Source of the DNA: Amborella trichopoda
Lineage: Eukaryota > Streptophyta > Magnoliopsida > Amborellales > Amborellaceae
Length of the DNA stretch: 64,000 nt
Assembly: GCF_000471905.2 (NCBI RefSeq)
Contig: NW_006494916.1
Coordinates: 2,295,025 to 2,359,024 of the forward strand
Direction: 5' to 3'
The notes under the pieces were generated by a model that saw only the letters and a program-made list of their open reading frames with translations, ran no database searches and had not been told where the DNA came from. Both the position numbers and the translations under genes were made by a program. Shown here piece after piece: positions 36,369 to 49,577 of the stretch (positions are counted from its first letter, which is position 1; each line of letters begins with the position of its first letter).

Positions 36369-37300
36369 TGTAGGGTTATTAGGACCCTGTAGTATGCGGA
36401 ACCTGGTTTCCCAAGATCATGCACATAGAAGGCTAAATGTGAAGTAGAAAAATACCACTACGAATCGAGTGTAAGAAATAAAACAATAATAAAAACCATA
36501 CCACCACAACACAAGATTTACGTAGTTAGCCCCATAAGGCTATATTCACAGTTTTGGCAAGTAGAAATCCAATATTACAATGACGATTACAATTTTTTGT
36601 TACAAAATATATACCTATTTTTAAACATCGGTAAGAACCTTATTGATCTTCCCTTCTAAACATGCTCTCCCGCCAGAGTAACAGAAATGATCAACATCTT
36701 CTTCTCCTATCGCTATACTGCTACCGAAAAGAGCAAATTGAGAGCAAATGAGAGACTCTCCCTTTTTTTTTTTTCTCTCTCTCTCTTGGAGACCTATCTC
36801 TATTGTGAAGATTCCTTCCCATAACCCCTAGGAGGTGAACCTCAAAAGGATGAGTATTATGTCTTCCTTTAGTCCTCTTTTATAGAGAACACTTGGGCTT
36901 TATTTTGTTCCCCAAAGAAGCCCCCGTTTTCATTTCTCATATTACTCTCAATTTTTTGAATAACATATAGGTAAAGTGACTTTGACTGTCAACAAATCTA
37001 ACAATATCCACCTTGATCGTAAAAATCGCCAAATTCATCTTGCCGACTTTCGTTGAATAGATTTCTTAATTTCTTATCACTTGCTTCCATTGTGGAATTT
37101 TCTAATACACTTGGCATCCATACTTCTCCACCTGAAACCATGTCTCCATCAAACTCATTATTCATATTTTTCTTAATGTAAGTCACCTTGTCCTCTGATA
37201 CCAAATGTAAGGTTACGAGGAACCCTACCTTGCGGAACCGAGAATCTCAAATACCGGGATCCTACCCAAGATCGTTTACATAGATGGCCAAACCCAACAG
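36369..37300 (-). mobile_element. Small LTR retroelement, unit 2
   Basis: 3' LTR 36369-37003 (635 bases), internal part 37004-37205 with an open stretch ('SGGEVWMPSVLENSTMEASD'), and the 5' LTR end from 37206. The primer binding site has one change next to the LTR. Same structure as the element in unit 1. Confidence 0.7.
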
Positions 37301-38392
37301 GATCGCATAATTAGCAGTGAGTTAGCTGAGTCACCAAATACGTTTCCTTTAAAGAATGCCGATCCGGATTGGATCGTTGGATCGCATAAAAAATGGTAGT
37401 GACACAAAGCCTCATTCACCCATTGTATTTCTTAAATTGTGTACATCAAATTGGGACAAATTTTTTTTTTAATTTCTTAATTTTTAACACAACACTCGTT
37501 ATGAGACGGTCAATTAAGCTTTAAGTCACTAGTTGATAGGGCACTTTTATACCTTGCATGCTTCTAACTTTCATTATTCCGTCACGTTGGACTAACTCTT
37601 GGAGGAGTGTGCATATTAGGAGTGTGCATCCAATTAACTTTCATTATTCCCTAACGTTAAAATAGAGCCCTTTTATCCAAATGATGGTGGAGGAGTGTGC
37701 ATATCTGGAGCAGTTGTGGTGTCAAGTCTCAGTTGCAAAGTATGGAAACGATAGGCATGAGCCATTTCTTCCACTAAACAGATAGTTGCCAAAGATGTGA
37801 GATGAATGGTTGGTACAGGAAATGAGACTTCCTTTTTCCATTTTAAATAGCTCGGAGATAGGCCATTGAAACGTATTCCGATGAAGAAAAACAACTCTCA
37901 AATTGATCATCTCGACATCGAGATGCATGATATGAAGAAAAAAAAAAAAGATTTGAGTACCAAAAATAGTGCATCTTGCAACACATTATCTAGACCGTTC
38001 ATTTTCATGACTTTCATATGTTTATAGATCAACTTTATTTTAACCATTTTTTAAGTTTAAAATTTTATATTTAAAGATAAAAATAGATTTTAAATAATCT
38101 CCTAACTTTTAACTCCCTAATCTCCTAACTTTTAACTCCCCTTTATTTATCTCTCTTTCAAGATTTGCTTTATCCTATCTAAAACCCTCAATTTTTATCT
38201 AGATCTCCTTAAATCTCGTGTTAATTTCTCATTCGAAACGATGCTTAAAAATAATCTCTACTTATACTAAAGACCTATTTCCTAAACCAAAAGGAAATCA
38301 TGCACCTACCTAAGTTATCTCCCCGGGTTGGGAGTAGATCGACCTTGAGCTTATAGAACTCAAATTTTTTTGAGACCTTCTCGAAACTTGGT
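37301..38392. other. Right end of unit 2
   Basis: Non-coding. Near 38095 a deletion has removed the ATA microsatellite region present in other units, and a 23-base tandem repeat (CTAATCTCCTAACTTTTAAC type) marks the junction (38098-38142). A minus-strand frame at 37673-37894 is open, as in other units. Confidence 0.45.
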
Positions 38393-38761
38393 GATAGAAT
38401 GCCTTTGGGAAAGAACAGAAGCCTATGAGAGAGAACAGGACCTCAGAGAGGGAAAACCTAGATAGATAGAGTCATTAGAAGAAATCAGGGAGTACAAAAA
38501 AACTTAGTTCTTGGAAGAACATTCTAAACATTATTTTTAATAGTGGATCTGATCTTATTATCCAGTGGAAGTAGCCTAAAATGTGAACCACGTAAAATCT
38601 CGGTGTTAGTAAGTCATTTTAATTTTATTTATTTTATTGCTTGATTTTCCCACTCATAAATACACGCACATCGTTTATGGTATATTTATTGTCCCCTAAA
38701 TCTAGGTTCTCCTGCGCACATCCGCATTCATGCAAGCCGACTTGACTCTGTGTGCCCAACA
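38393..38761 (+). repeat. Truncated LTR at the start of unit 3
   Basis: Matches the 3' part of the LTR at 2274-3060. Confidence 0.75.
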
Positions 38762-39232
38762 ATTGCATATGAATCAAATGAAACCGAAATTCGAGGAACT
38801 TCACAATCAATTTTAAAAATAAGGGTTTTTTTACGAAGGGATATAGAGCTGAGGCACAGAACAATAAAATTCGAGCCTACATAAGTAATTTTCTTATGAT
38901 TATAATAAATTTAAGTAATATTTTCAAGAGATTGTTTTTCCGATCCTCTTTTGGCAATGCTATTTAGCAAATACATAAACAATTTGTATTAAATGATACT
39001 CTCAAATTGTTGCTGCAATCTCTATTCTACCTTCCAACAACCTTCCAACTTTATATAATTAGGCAAAGGCACACAACCATTCAAAATAGTTGTTTCCAGT
39101 ACAGGACTTTAAACCCTTATTTTCACTAATTCCATTCACCATATGGAGCCAGATAAGCTGTAGAATATTGACAACCATGTCACCAATTGCATCAAACTCA
39201 TTGTGGTTTAGGATGCTAAGCCCTTTAAATAT

Positions 39233-39473
39233 TCACTCTGCATAGCACTTGAACTGGTCAAGGATTGCTTCCCCTTTGAGTTCCTGGCTAAAAAACCTGT
39301 CAATGAACTCCCCAAATGTGTAACTCCTGTAAATTACAGGGCTTTCTATGCTCACTAATTCATTGTCTGGCCCAATTGATGCATCCAACGAGGGACCATA
39401 AAATGTTTGTAATGAAATTCGAGAGGAGGTGGAATTCGTAATTGTACGGTGTTCCACGCTTTTTGCTGATAAC
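39233..39473 (-). pseudogene. Dioxygenase copy 3, exon 4 (11-base deletion)
   Basis: 241 bases against 252 in copies 1 and 4. The codons for 'NGxF' are lost. The frame after the deletion is open to the usual TGA. Confidence 0.8.
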
Positions 39474-41018
39474 CTAAACCGTTCACACCAACACATAAAG
39501 CTCTCTATTTTTTTGTCTGATAAAGCACATGACATCATAGAGCAGAAAGTGAAAGACTGTAAGAGCGATAAAAAACTACAAAGAACTAGTTAAGATATTC
39601 GAGTCCCCAAAGAGCATACTCCTGTGACGGGGGGAAGGGGGGGGGGATAGTTTAGTAATGTACATCTACTCCCTCAGCTAGGACGCATATTTGGTGGGTT
39701 TTCTCAACAAGAATCTTTAGAATCAACTTAAGAAATTAAAATCATTGGATCAGTATTAAAACAAATAAAAAATAAAAGAAGTTCTCATAGAGTCCAAAAT
39801 TTGAATGCATTCCATATACTCAGTTCTAGTGCGTAGGTCAGATGACCTACTCGAGGATTTTGATTAGCTGAATTTTTGGGAACTACTTAAATATAACAAG
39901 ATGATTATTTACAAATGAAAAAACAAATTGGAATTTGAGTTTTCTAATATTTAGATGTCACCCTCTAGAAATTGGACGGTTTCTACTCAATCTTGAGAAA
40001 TAATCCTTTTCATGATACTTAGATTTCACCCTCTGTAAATTGGACGGTTTCCACTCAATCTTGATATATAAGCCTTTTCTAGTATTTAGAGGGTGCAATT
40101 AAAAAATATTTTTGGTTGACGTTAATATATGTATTAAAGAGGTTATATCTCAAAAATTTGGGGGGCCTAGGTGGGGTTTTATCTGAGGAAGTGAATGGAC
40201 AATATACTTCTGAGGGAGTAGAATAGCATTTGCGATTTGAACCAAGGAAATGAATATGCAATATGCTTTTGTGGGTTTGCATAATATCTTTTTGGAATAT
40301 TCAATTGCCAAGTAAAAACTATACATAAAATCACATCACCACGACCCTCATATGTCCAATGGAAATAGCTGGAGTGTGTCGTTGTACCTCTCAAAGAAAA
40401 TCAAAACCCTGAGCAAGAAGAACAGCATACCCCATCCGTCTAGGATTGACATCTGACTGTGAGATGACATATTTATTTTCCTACAATGGACTCCCAAAAA
40501 TTGTATCTATACTCCTAAAAACAAGGACTTATTAGGGGCCATTTTTCTACTTTGTGGAAATAAAGAAGCTTTTTAAATTGGATCCATGAAACAAATCGAG
40601 GCTTAATAAACAATTTCTTATTCAGCTAGTGAGGGTGGCAGGGCACCGTAACATGATGTCTTGAACTCCAGCTCTACAATAAGTAAGAAATTCATTTCTC
40701 ATTAAATTACCTCCCATAAACACCCAAAAAAAAAAGTCATAGACAATGTGACCCTAGTATTGACATATGTGAATACTCTGTAACTCCTTGTATAAAAATA
40801 GCACAATGTGATTAATTCATTTATAAAAAAAATTAAAGACATTTAGTTAGTATAAATAATGTGAGCCTTGTATTGACATATGTAAAAACTTGGAAACTGA
40901 TGATTAAAAATAGCGCCATAATATGGGCTGCATTGAAAGTATCATAAGCAGAGCCCAGTTATTATAAAGGTAAACTAGGCTGCATCATAAGAATAATGAG
41001 AAGAGCTCTGTATCGTAC

Positions 41019-41339
41019 CTGCAATTGATCGGCTATATTAACCACAAAACATTTTTCTCCGGTTTCACGATGATCTATTTTCCATCTTTGAGCACTCGCA
41101 ATCCTCCTACTTCATCTTGCAAAAGAACTGTAATGCCATTAGGATCGAAATGCCCTGGCAGCCCAAGTGTTAGGTTGGGATCTGGACATGGAGGATAGTA
41201 ATTTATCAACTGTATTTGATTATGCTTGCCAAATTGCTCATTCAAATAACCAGAATCAAGTCCAAGTCCTTCAGATAATAGAGCCAAGAGCTTTAGTATC
41301 AATACCCTGATCTCAAGAGCATACTTGCTAGCTACCTCC
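41019..41339 (-). pseudogene. Dioxygenase copy 3, exon 3 (stop and one-base deletion)
   Basis: 321 bases against 322 in copy 4. Open from 'REVASKYALEIRV' to 'RVLKDGK', then TAG. The 'DEVGGL' segment missing from copy 1 is present here. Confidence 0.8.
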
Positions 41340-42356
41340 CTACAAGAAGAGGCCTCCACTGTGTTAGATAAGCTTCAAAACAAAAAAAAAAAACAAATAT
41401 GTATGGGGGTTTTAGGGGGGAAACCAGACCAATATCAATACCTTGTCCAAATGGATATGGTCTCGACCGATTCCCAGTCCAAATCGACGATTTCATATCT
41501 GGATAGCCGGGTTTCAAATTTATAATGATTATGTGCCACAACCAAATGATGAAAACAAAGAAAAAAAGAAAAGAACCTTCAATTGCTATCTCTCTTGAGT
41601 TGGGTATAGAAAGTCTCTAGCAACAAGTTTGTCTGAATGTCACAAATATTAGTAAAACATAGTTATAGGGGCCCTTGAATGATAAGTAATACTGTCAGAC
41701 TATTTGATCTGAAAGAAACATACCCAACTCAATATTATTTTATTAGTTGTTTTGTACATACATTGTAACATATAATATTTAATAATTTATTTTTATTTTT
41801 TATTCTTTGTTTGTTTTGTGTTATTTATGGCTAAAAACACATTATATTCAGAAACATTATTTTGAATCAAATAAAGATTGCTTTCAAAAAAGATAAACTT
41901 ATCTGTAAAATTCCATATAAGTTTTTCATATAATTTTATACGAGACATTGTCAAAGAATAGATAATCTATTATTAAGATTTACTTTATTGAAATAGTAAA
42001 TTATTAGTGATAATGATTTGATCCCAACAAGCCCCGAATTTCTACTCGATAAAACTATTCATTAGAATCGTTGGAAGAATGCCTGTCGTTTTATAAAAGA
42101 AGCAAGATTTCGAAGGAAAAAATGGTGTTTAACCAGAAAGAAAAAGGACAATTTCATATAGACCCCACAAAAATTCAATTTCGAAACAACCCCTCTCCCA
42201 TTTTTCCTATCGTGCGGCGTTAATTTTTTAAAGTATATATGATTCCATCCCCTCCGCATTTCCTCCCCTTACTTTGTTTTCTTTAACGCAATAACTACCC
42301 CAAAAAAAATAGCTATTTTTTTCAATCCTCTGTCTCTCTCTCTAGAAAAATTTAAG

Positions 42357-45300
42357 GAAAACATTGTGGAGAGGGTGTTTCATATTTTGTCACTTTTATT
42401 GATGATTTTTAAAGAAAAACAAGGGTTTCTATGCTGAACAAGACATCAGACGCCGTTGATTATTCCCAAGAATTTAGGTCATTGGGAGAAAATCATAAAG
42501 GTAAGAACATCAAGTGTCTAAGAACCGATAATGAGGGGGAACTTTGTCCTAGTGAATTTTATAGGGAGCATGGTATTGCTTGGAGGTTGACAGATCATGA
42601 AACACCTCAACCAACTGGTATTGTTGATAAGATTAATCGTACCATTATAGCGCGTGCCAGGTGTATATTAAGTGTTGTCGGGTTAAGAGTAGTGTTTTGA
42701 GCAGAAGCAGTTTGTACAACTTGTTTCCTAATTATTATGTCTCTCAGCTCTGTTATTAGCTACAAGAACTAGAAGTGGTTTGGACAGGTAAACTTGTTGA
42801 TTATTCTTTCCTTCATAAACCTGTTGATTATTGTTTCCTTCATGTTTTTGGTGTCCTGCATATTCATTTATTCTAAAGAAGAAAAGAAGTAAGTTGGATG
42901 CAAAATCCAAAAGTGTGTTTTTATTAGCTCTTTTGATGGTATAAAGTGTTATAGCTAGTGGGATCCTACTAACTACAAGATTATAGTTAGTTGAGATGTT
43001 ATCTCTAATGAAAATACCATGCAGAAAAAAAAAAAGATAAGCCAGATGCAAAAACTATTGAGATGGAATGCACCCATGAGAACTAGCGAGATAACGGCCA
43101 AGACCAAGAACTCGAAATTATCCAAGTTCTTGAAAAATATTTAGGTATTGAAGAATTGAGAAGATCCGATAGACTTAAGAAGACTCATATAGGGCTCAAC
43201 GACTATGTCTTGACTTATGCTTACCTAACAGAGGAGGGGGAGTCGTGTTCTTATCGTGAAGCATGTGAGGTCGATGAAGCTTGTCAATAGACAGCACTCA
43301 TGGAAGAAGAGATGAAAGGCGTATAGATAAATAGGACACGGACCTCGTCGAATTATGACATGAGCGAAAGGCAGTTTGTAGCAGGTGGGTCTTCAAGAAA
43401 AATAGTACTTCTGATTGGTTGTGAAAGACTATGCTCAAATATCAGGTATTGTTTATTATGAGTTTTTTTCTTTTGTCGTGTACATGTCCACTATTAGAGT
43501 TGTTTTAGTGATGATTACTATTCTTGATTTAGAGTTGAAACAGTTAGATGTGAAAAGGTCTTTTTTTAATGATGACTTAAAAGAATAAATTTATGTGACC
43601 CAACCTGAAGGCTTTGTTAAGGAAAGGTAAAGAGAATTTGTTTGTAGGCTGAAGAAATCATTGTATGGGTCGAAACAGACGTCGAGTTGTTGGTACAAAT
43701 GGTTTGACACTTTCGTATTGAGCTTGAATTTTTATAGATGTGAAACCGACCTTTGTACATATTTTCGTGGATGTAGTGATGGAAACGTTACTACCTTGTT
43801 ATTATATGTCGATGACATGATTATAGCAGAACCAAACAACTAGATTATTGCAATACTTAAATCTCAGTTGACTAGAGAATTTGAGATAAATGGTTTGAGA
43901 GTCATTAATCGAATTCCTCAGATGCGTGTAATAAAGGCAGGAAAAACCGGAAAATATGGTTAACCAGAAGAGTTATGTGGAGAGGGCTCAGCAAGGTTTC
44001 ATTATGCAAAATGCCAAACAAGTAAGTACCTCATTCCTATGCATATGAATTTGGCTTTGAAATATTGTCCTAGCACCGAAGCAGAGACGACATAGATGTC
44101 TTGAGTACGAAATACATCAGCAGTAGGGAGGCTCATGTTTGCTATCACTAGCATCATATTTGACATAACATAAGCAATGGGAATTGTGAGCAGATATAAG
44201 GTAAATTCTGGTCGTTATCACTGGACTATTGTGTAGCGGATCCATCGGTATTTGAACGGAATTTGCAATGCTGGTAGTTATTGCAATAGAAAGGATTTGA
44301 AAGTCACTGATTGTGTTGATGCAGATTTTATAGGGATCTTGGATATACCAAATATGGTTTTTCTTTGGGAGGTTGTGCAGTTAGTTGATTGTCATAGTTG
44401 CAATCTGTGGTGACTTTGTTTTCTACAGTGGCTGAATAGATGTTATTTACTTATGCATTCAAAGAAGCAATTTGGTTAAACATGTTACTTGGGGAGTTTT
44501 GAGTTGTGCAAAAAGTTTATCGCTTCATTACGATAACCAGAGTGCCTTGTTTCTAGCAAGGAATTCTATCTTCTATAAAGTTACTAAATATATTGATTCG
44601 ATATCACATTATCCATGATGTAGTACAACATGAAAGAATTTTATTGCAAAAAAGTCCTAGTGATGAAAATTCAACGGATATATTAACTAATCCCATTAGA
44701 AAGAGGAAGTTCACTTGGTGCAGGACTTCCTTGGAGTTTGTGGTTACTTGGGGAATAGTAATTGGCGAGCAATAATTTTTAGAATATGCTAAGTAAAAAT
44801 GGAAACATATCTTCAAGCTAGAATATGTTAATGACATCAATACATGTTTCCTATTTTTAGGAAACTTCATTTCTTTTTATAACTAATTAGATTTCTCATA
44901 TATATGGTAATCCTATTTCGTAGGATTTGAAACCATGTGGATATGGGAAAGAGGGTACCCATGGGAAGAGGGAAACCTTTCCTAACTCCTACAACATAGG
45001 GAGAGAGAAGACGGGTCACATGATTGCATATGAGTTTCCTCTTTAAAAAAGTTATGTTTTGTAGAGAGAGAAAACAATGCAAGGAAAAGTTTAGTGAAAT
45101 GGTTAGTTTTCTTTAGCCTTTGGGTTGTGTTTTAGAGAGAGAAAGACTATGTTTCAGGGCTTGAGAGAGCATGTAATCCCTTGTATTCTCCATGATTGCA
45201 TAATATTTTTTTGATTAGCGAAAGAGAATATTGTTATCCTGTATATATAGGAAACTTGCCAAACCACGTAAATCTTTTCGTCACAATCTTTTCTCTCTTT

Positions 45301-45364
45301 GTAATGTTTTTCTTTCCTTCATGTTTCAAAAACCTCGGTTTTTATCCTCTGCAATTTTCACCCA
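42357..45364 (+). mobile_element. Copia remnant in intron 2, unit 3
   Basis: 5'-truncated. Integrase frame at 42431-42700 ('KCLRTDNEGELCPSEF'), reverse transcriptase at 43380-43960 with an intact 'LLYVDDMIIAEP' (43795-43830), RNase H at 44130-44760 ending 'DILTNPI', and a presumed 3' LTR at about 44763-45364. Many stops and frameshifts elsewhere. It shares the short duplication at about 42790-42845, and several substitutions, with remnant 2B. Confidence 0.75.
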
Positions 45365-46090
45365 AAAGTATAGGTCCAAATGCCCACTTACTATTCTTTA
45401 AATAAAAAAAAATAAAACAGGGCCATATTCCGTATGACCAAACAATTTGGTGAGTCAACGGACTCATCAAAACATGTGTCTCCTCATTTATGAGACATCC
45501 ATCTTTGTTGTGCCTCCTCACAACAGGTGATGCTAACTCACTAAATATACTTTTTATAAGACTATAATAAAGTAATAATTTCCATATTATCTAATAATTT
45601 TGATATGTTATTAGAAATTTTGCTTCTTCATAGTTGGCAGCAATTTTCTAAAGTCATTTTTATATTTAGCTAGTTATAGGTAGGCTTTATATATGTTTAA
45701 ACAAATTATCCAACATAGCAATTATTTATTGGCTTTTCATATTTTATTAACCGATTGTTCTATTTAAAAATGGGAAAATATCTTCATACCTCCCATTTTT
45801 AAGTTTTATATCTCAGTTGACAGAAGTTTTCAAAACATATCTTGGGTTATAAAAATTCAAAGTATTATATCTTTTAACCCCCTAAGCTAAGTTTATCCCA
45901 TTCAAACCAATTTTTTTGCCCCAAACAATTATAAAAAAGACATATCCTTTCTAAACATCATCATTTCCCTTTTCAAGTAACTTTCTCCTAAATCTGTCTC
46001 TCTCTACCTGTTTTCCCACACTCTATCCCCTTGCCAGTGTCGCTCACTCTCTCTCTCCCCCTTAGAGAGACAAAGAGGGTGAATGTTAAC
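45365..46090. other. Deletion junctions and flank, unit 3
   Basis: At about 45448 the sequence after the copia tail (CAAACAATTT) continues directly as 5' flank (GGTGAGTCAACGG), so roughly 4 kb holding exons 1 and 2 is missing. At about 46088 a second deletion joins GAATGTTAA to CCCCATAA inside the small LTR element. Confidence 0.7.
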
Positions 46091-46870
46091 CCCATAAGGC
46101 CATATTCACAGTTTGGCAAGTAGAAATCCAATATTACAATGACGATTACAATTTTTTGTTACAAAAGATATATCTATTTCTAAATATCGGAAGGAACCTT
46201 ATTGATCTTCTCTTCTAAACTCGCTCTCCCAACCGAGTAACACAAATGATCAACATCTTCTTTTCCTACCACTATACTGCCACAGAAAAGAGCAACTTGA
46301 GTGCAATCGAGAGACTTTCTCTTTTTTTTTTCTCTCTCTCTTGGAGACCTATCTCTATATTGAAGATTCCTTCCCATAACCCCTAGGAGGTGACCCTCAA
46401 AAGGATGAGTATTATGTCTTCCTTGGGTCCCCTTTTATAGAGATCAGTTGGGCTTTATTTTGTTCCCCAACGAAGCCCCCATTTTCTTTTCTCATATTAC
46501 TCCCAATTTTTTGAATAAAATATAGGTATAGTGATTTTGACTATCAACAAATCTAACAATCTCCACCTTGATCGTAAAAATCACCAAATTCATCTTGCCG
46601 ACTTTCATTGAATAGATTTCTTAATTTCTTATCACTTGCTTCCATTGTGGAATTTTTTAAAACACTTGGCATCCGTATTTCTCCACCCCAAACCATGTAT
46701 CCATCAAACTTCATTATTCATATTGTTCTTAATATAAGTCTTAGCCCCGTACACTCCTTGTCCTCTGATACCAATTGTAAGGTCACCACGAACCGTAACT
46801 TGCAGAACCGAGAATCTCAAATACCGGGATCCTACCAAAGATCGTGTACATAGATGGCCAAACCCAACAG
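46091..46870 (-). mobile_element. Small LTR retroelement, unit 3 (3' LTR truncated)
   Basis: Part of the 3' LTR at 46091-46558, internal part 46559-46775 with an intact TGGTATCAGAGG primer site, and 5' LTR end from 46776. The distal end of the 3' LTR was removed by the deletion at 46088. Confidence 0.65.
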
Positions 46871-48495
46871 GATCGCATATTTACCGTTGGGTCGGCTGAG
46901 TCAACAAACACTTTTCCTTTAAAGAATGCCGATCTAGATTGGATCGTTGGATCGCATCAAAAATTGTTAACACAAAGCCTCATTCAAACAATGTTTTTCT
47001 TAAATTTTGTACATCAAATTGGGACTATTTTTTTTAATTTCTTTATTTTTAATACAACACTCATTACGAGAGGGTCAATTGAGCTTTAAGTTACCTACTT
47101 GATAGGGCACTTTTATACCTTGCATTCTATTAACTTTCATTATTCCCTCCCGTTGGACTAACTCTTGAAGGAGTGTGCATCCAATTAACTTTCATTATTC
47201 CCCAACGTTAAAATAGAGGCCTTTTATCCAAATGATGGTGGAGGAGTGTGGATATCAGGAGCAGTTGAGGTGTCAAGTCTCAGTTGCAAAGTATGGGAAC
47301 GATACGCATGAGCCATTGTTTCCACTAAACAGATGGTTGCCACAGATGTGAGATGAATGGTAGGTAGGGGAAATGAGACTTCCTTTTCCCATTTTAAATA
47401 GCTCGGAGATAGGCCATTGAAATATATGGCTATGAAGAAAAAAAACCCTCGAATTGATCATCTCGACATCGAAATGTATGATATGAAGGAAAAAAAACAT
47501 AACAGATTTTGAGTACCAAAAATAGTGTTATCTTGCAACACATTATCTAGACCGTTCATTTTCAAGATTTTCATATGTTTATAGATGTACTTGATTTTAA
47601 CTATTTTTTAAGTTTAAAATTTAATATTTAAAGATAAAAATAGATTTTAAATAATCCAAAGAATTTTTGCCACCAAAAATACATGTTATCATAAACTTTG
47701 GAGGTGCGCCTTAATTGGATTGTTTAAGTTTGCAACCTTATACAAACCCCCGAAACTAAATTAATTTCGACCCATTAGATTTCAACATTGTTAAATCTTC
47801 TGTAATGGAATGATGCTTGCATACCCTTCTACCCGTCCACGATATTTTTGTTCTTTTTTTTTTCTTTCCCCCTCTATTTTCTTATATTTTGCATTCGCTT
47901 TACCCTTTTTGTTCACAGATGTCCATGGTGATATGATGCAGAAGCAGGTATAAGTACTCCAGCGAGAAAATAAAACTGGAACAATAACAATAATAATAAT
48001 ATTAATAATAAACTGATAGAATATACCATCTCTCAATTTCTACAAGGGAATTCACCTCAAAATGAAAAGATATCTCCCTTTAAATAAACTTTGAACAAAA
48101 CAAATAATTAAAGAAATAAAAGAACGCCAAAAGTTCTCTCTCTCTTCCATGTTTTTTCTCTCCCACCCTATTTTCTCACTGTTTATCTCCCTATTTTTTT
48201 CTCTTTCCTCATATTCTCTCTAATCTCCTAACTTTTAACTCCCCTTTTTTTTTCGCTCATTCAAGATTGGCTTTATCCTATCTAAAACCCTCAATTTTTA
48301 TCTAGATCTCCTTAAATCTCGTGCTAACTTCTCTTTCGAAAATATAATTAAAGATAATCTCTACTTATACTAAAGACCTATTTCCTAAACCAAAAGAAAA
48401 TCAGGCACCGACCTAACTTATCTCCCCGGGTTGGGAATAGATCGACCTTGAGCTTATAGAGCTCAAAGATTTTAGAAACCTTCTCGAAAATGGGT
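46871..48495. other. Right end of unit 3
   Basis: Non-coding and AT-rich, with a short AAT tract at 47982-48012. The minus-strand frame at about 47220-47420 is open, as in other units. No gene assigned. Confidence 0.4.
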
Positions 48496-48863
48496 GATAG
48501 AATGCCTCTGGGAAAGAAACGAAGCCTATGAGAAAGAGAAGAACCTCAGAGAGGGAAAACCTAGATAGATAAAGTCATTAGAAGAAATCAGAGAGTTCAA
48601 AAAAACTTACTTCTTGGAAGAATATTCTAAACATTATTTTTAATAGTGGATCTGATCTTATTATCCAATGGGTGTAGCCTAAAAGGTGAACCACGTAAAA
48701 TCTCGCAGTTAGTGAGTTATTTTTATTGTATTTGTTTTATTGCTTGATTTTCCTACTCATAAACACACGCACATCGTGTCTGGTATATTTTGTGTCCCGT
48801 AAATCTAGGTTCTGCGGCGCACATCTGCATTCATGCAAGAGGACTTTACTCTGTGAGCCCAAA
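48496..48863 (+). repeat. Truncated LTR at the start of unit 4
   Basis: Matches the 3' part of the LTR at 2274-3060. The terminal CCAACA is eroded to CCAAAA. Confidence 0.7.
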
Positions 48864-49325
48864 ATTACGTATGAATCAAATGAAATCAAAATTCGAGGAG
48901 CTTTCACAATCAATTTTTAAAAATAAGGGTTTTTTACTAAGGGATATAGAGCCGAGGCACTGAACAATAAAATTCAAGTAATTTTCTTATGATTATAATA
49001 ATCTTAAGTAATATTTTCTAGAGATTGTTTTTCAGATCCTCTTTTACCTATGCTTTTTTGCAAATATATAAACAATTTGTACTAAATGATACTGTCAAAT
49101 TGTTGCTGCAATCTCTATTCTACCTTCCAACAACCTTCCAACATTATATAATTAGGCAAAGGCACACTACCATTGAAAACAGTTGTGTCCAGTACAGGAC
49201 TTGAAACCCTTATTTTCACTAAATGCATTCACCATATGGATCCAGGTAAGCTGTAGAATATTGACAACCATGTCACCAATTGCATCAAACTCATTGTGGT
49301 TCAAGATGCTAAACCCTTGCAATAT

Positions 49326-49577
49326 TCACTCTGCACAATACTTGAACTGGTCAAGGACTGTTTTCCCCTTGAGTTCCTAGCTAAAAAACCTGTCAAAGAA
49401 CTCCCCAAATGTGTAACTCCTGTAAATTGCAGGGCTTTCTTTGTTCAGTAATTCATTGGCAGGCCCAATTGATGCATCCAAAGAGGGACCATAAAATGTT
49501 GGTAATGAAATTCGAGAGGATGTGGAATTCGTAATTGCACTGTGTTCCACGCTTTTGAACCTCCCATTGCTGATAAC
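49326..49577 (-). pseudogene. Dioxygenase copy 4, exon 4 (premature stop)
   Basis: 252 bases. Reads 'VISNGRFKSVEHSAITN' and 'SRISLPTFYGPS', then TAG after 'DRFFS', where copies 1-3 have Gln. The family-typical 'NGRF' is best preserved in this copy. Confidence 0.8.

Larger units (their letters stand above)
21760..38392. repeat. Tandem segmental unit 2 (about 16.6 kb)
   Basis: Same order of parts as unit 1 and recognisably similar along most of its length. Specific changes are a tandem duplication of the copia remnant in intron 2, loss of most of exon 2, and loss of the ATA microsatellite region near 38095. It begins with the 3' 370 bases of the LTR seen whole at 2274-3060. Confidence 0.8.
39233..41339 (-). 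pseudogene. 2-oxoglutarate/Fe(II) dioxygenase copy 3 (exons 3 and 4 only)
   Basis: Exon 3 (41339-41019) and exon 4 (39473-39233) are present; exons 1 and 2 and the promoter region are deleted. In exon 3 the conserved Trp of 'DGKW' is a TAG stop (41077-41075), and one base is missing near 41049. In exon 4 eleven bases are missing just after the acceptor, which shifts the frame, although downstream it reads 'SVEHRTITNSTSSRISL' with the iron His and the 2-oxoglutarate Arg/Ser. The iron motif in exon 3 is 'GHFD'. It is not functional. Confidence 0.85.
38393..48495. repeat. Tandem segmental unit 3 (about 10.1 kb)
   Basis: This is the shortest unit. It has lost exons 1 and 2 with their introns (junction near 45450) and part of the 5' flank and small LTR element (junction near 46090). 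Exons 3 and 4 and one copia remnant remain. It begins with the same truncated LTR. Confidence 0.8.
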
